Positions 6,132 through 7,193 of a stretch of DNA of 7,193 nt are shown one piece after another (the stretch's first letter is position 1; each line of letters begins with the position of its first letter). Origin of the DNA: an uncultured Solirubrobacteraceae bacterium (GTDB lineage: Bacteria > Actinomycetota > Thermoleophilia > Solirubrobacterales > Solirubrobacteraceae); assembly GCA_955652215.1 (NCBI GenBank), contig CATPAX010000202.1:1-7193 (forward strand), in the 5' to 3' direction. Position numbers and translations under genes: made by a program. The notes beneath the pieces were generated by a model. That model ran no database searches and had not been told where the DNA came from. It was given only the letters and a program-made list of their open reading frames with translations.

Positions 6132-7186
6132 GCATTTCGGCGCTCGACACAGGAAGCATTGCGTTCGAGCTTCCCCGCGCACTCGAGGCCAGAGAGCCGG
6201 CTGAGGCGCGCGGCCTGCGCCGCGACCAGGTGCGCATGATGGTCGCCCGCCGCTCCGATCAGTCACTCGCGCACAAGCTGTTCTGCGAGCTTCCTGATGT
6301 TCTCGACCCAGGCGATCTGCTCGTGGTGAACGTCTCTGCGACGCTTCCCGCGGCCCTTCCGGCCAGGTGTCCCGATGGCACAGCCGTGAGGATCCACGTC
6401 GCCACCCGCGTTCCGGGCCTGGAGGATCGTTGGCGGGTCGTTGAGGTCCGTAGCGAGGACGGTTCGCGACCCGAGCGCGGGCGTGCGGGCGAGCGGCTCG
6501 CGTTGCCGGGCGGGGCTGCACTCGAGCTTGTGGCGCCCTACGCCCGAAGTGCGCGGCTGCGGGTGGCGCGAATCGACGGTGTGGATGGCCCGGTGGAGGA
6601 TTACCTGCGCCGCTACGGGCGCCCGATCAGCTACGGCTACGCCCCGCAGGAATGGCCCCTCGAGGCCTACCAGACCGTGTATGCGTGCTCACCTGGGAGC
6701 GCCGAGATGCCGAGCGCGGGCCGCCCGTTCACGCCAGAGCTGATCGTGCGACTCTTGGCCATGGGCGTTCTGATCGCGCCGCTGACGCTGCACGCAGGCG
6801 TGTCCTCGCCCGAACGGCACGAGCCACCGTTCCCCGAATGGTTCGAGGTTCCCGAGCCGACGGCAGAGCTGGTGCGGGTGGTTCGCAGCCGCGGCGGGAG
6901 GGTGATCGCGGTCGGCACTACCGTGGTCCGTGCGCTGGAGTCGATCGCCCAGCGGGGCGGTCGCGTCGCGGCGAGGTCAGGATGGACGAATCGGGTGATC
7001 TCGCAGGAGCATCCGCCGCGTCTGGTCGACGGGCTGATCACTGGCTGGCACGAGCCGGAGGCCTCGCACCTGTGGATGCTGGAAGCACTGGCAGGGCCGG
7101 AGCTGATCGGCCGGAGCTACCGAGTGGCACTGGCGTCCGGATATCTCTGGCACGAGTTCGGCGACAGCCATCTGCTGCTCCCCTAG
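6128..7186 (+). CDS. QueA-like SAM:tRNA ribosyltransferase-isomerase
   Basis: Protein of 352 aa, the usual QueA length. Canonical QueA transfers and isomerises the ribosyl group of S-adenosylmethionine onto 7-aminomethyl-7-deazaguanine in tRNA, forming epoxyqueuosine. Family landmarks in order: an N-terminal FELP and DPGDLLVVN region, YQTVYA at 181-186, PSAGRPF at 195-201 (canonical PTAGLHF), LTLHAGV at 219-225, GGRVIAVGTTVVRALES at 256-272, LVDGLIT at 299-305 and a C-terminal YRVALASGYLWHEFGDSHLLL. The glycine-rich GTFRPV and HxMHSE segments expected after TLHxG are replaced by an unrelated-looking stretch. The GTG start at 6128 overlaps the SDR stop and has GAGG at 6117-6120; an open frame back to 5858 is only the antisense-free overlap with the SDR gene. 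Family membership is clear, but canonical queuosine activity is not, so no gene symbol is given. Confidence 0.85.
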   Translation: MSISALDTGSIAFELPRALEAREPAEARGLRRDQVRMMVARRSDQSLAHKLFCELPDVLDPGDLLVVNVSATLPAALPARCPDGTAVRIHVATRVPGLEDRWRVVEVRSEDGSRPERGRAGERLALPGGAALELVAPYARSARLRVARIDGVDGPVEDYLRRYGRPISYGYAPQEWPLEAYQTVYACSPGSAEMPSAGRPFTPELIVRLLAMGVLIAPLTLHAGVSSPERHEPPFPEWFEVPEPTAELVRVVRSRGGRVIAVGTTVVRALESIAQRGGRVAARSGWTNRVISQEHPPRLVDGLITGWHEPEASHLWMLEALAGPELIGRSYRVALASGYLWHEFGDSHLLLP

Positions 7187-7193
7187 CCGCCGA

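Noticed and set aside
5436..6521. 361-aa open frame on the minus strand
   Set aside because: It is antisense to the SDR and the start of the QueA-like gene, both of which have clear family motifs; its product is low-complexity Arg/Ala-rich sequence.
1..7193. Mobile element, defence system or CRISPR array
   Set aside because: No transposase, integrase, Cas, toxin-antitoxin or tandem repeat-spacer pattern was found; nearly all the sequence is accounted for by ordinary chromosomal genes.

Overview
This is high-GC DNA with strong G/C preference at third codon positions, frequent GTG starts, 4-bp GTGA gene overlaps and several genes with no visible Shine-Dalgarno sequence. This suggests an actinomycete-type bacterium. 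The permease and GAF kinase resemble actinobacterial relatives, and a deep lineage such as Thermoleophilia is possible. Placement from this window alone is tentative.

Layout: (1) Positions 1-1493 (+) hold the end of a polar amino-acid ABC transporter operon: a permease cut by the left edge, then its ATPase, overlapping by 4 bp. (2) Positions 1490-1954 (-) hold tadA, the wobble tRNA adenosine deaminase, convergent with the ATPase; the two stop codons overlap in one CTAG. (3) Positions 2038-3420 plus stop (+) hold an exported subtilisin-like (S8) protease with signal peptide, propeptide and complete catalytic tetrad. (4) Positions 3425-3511 (-) hold a 28-codon single-membrane-segment ORF, probably a real small protein, whose stop lies one base from the protease stop. 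(5) Positions 3557-5342 (+) hold a two-component pair: a soluble GAF-domain NarL-type histidine kinase and its LuxR/NarL-type response regulator, overlapping by 14 bp. (6) Positions 5430-7186 (+) hold a two-gene unit: a short-chain dehydrogenase/reductase and a divergent QueA-like SAM:tRNA ribosyltransferase-isomerase, overlapping by 4 bp.

The transporter, tadA, protease, two-component system and SDR/QueA pair look like independent units packed tightly; intergenic gaps are all under about 140 bp. No tRNA, rRNA, insertion sequence, CRISPR array or phage gene was seen. The less ordinary content is the small membrane ORF, the symmetrical element between it and the kinase gene, apparent leaderless promoters (TANNNT about 7-8 nt before the start codon), and a QueA-like protein that departs from canonical motifs and is coupled to an SDR instead of the usual queuosine genes.
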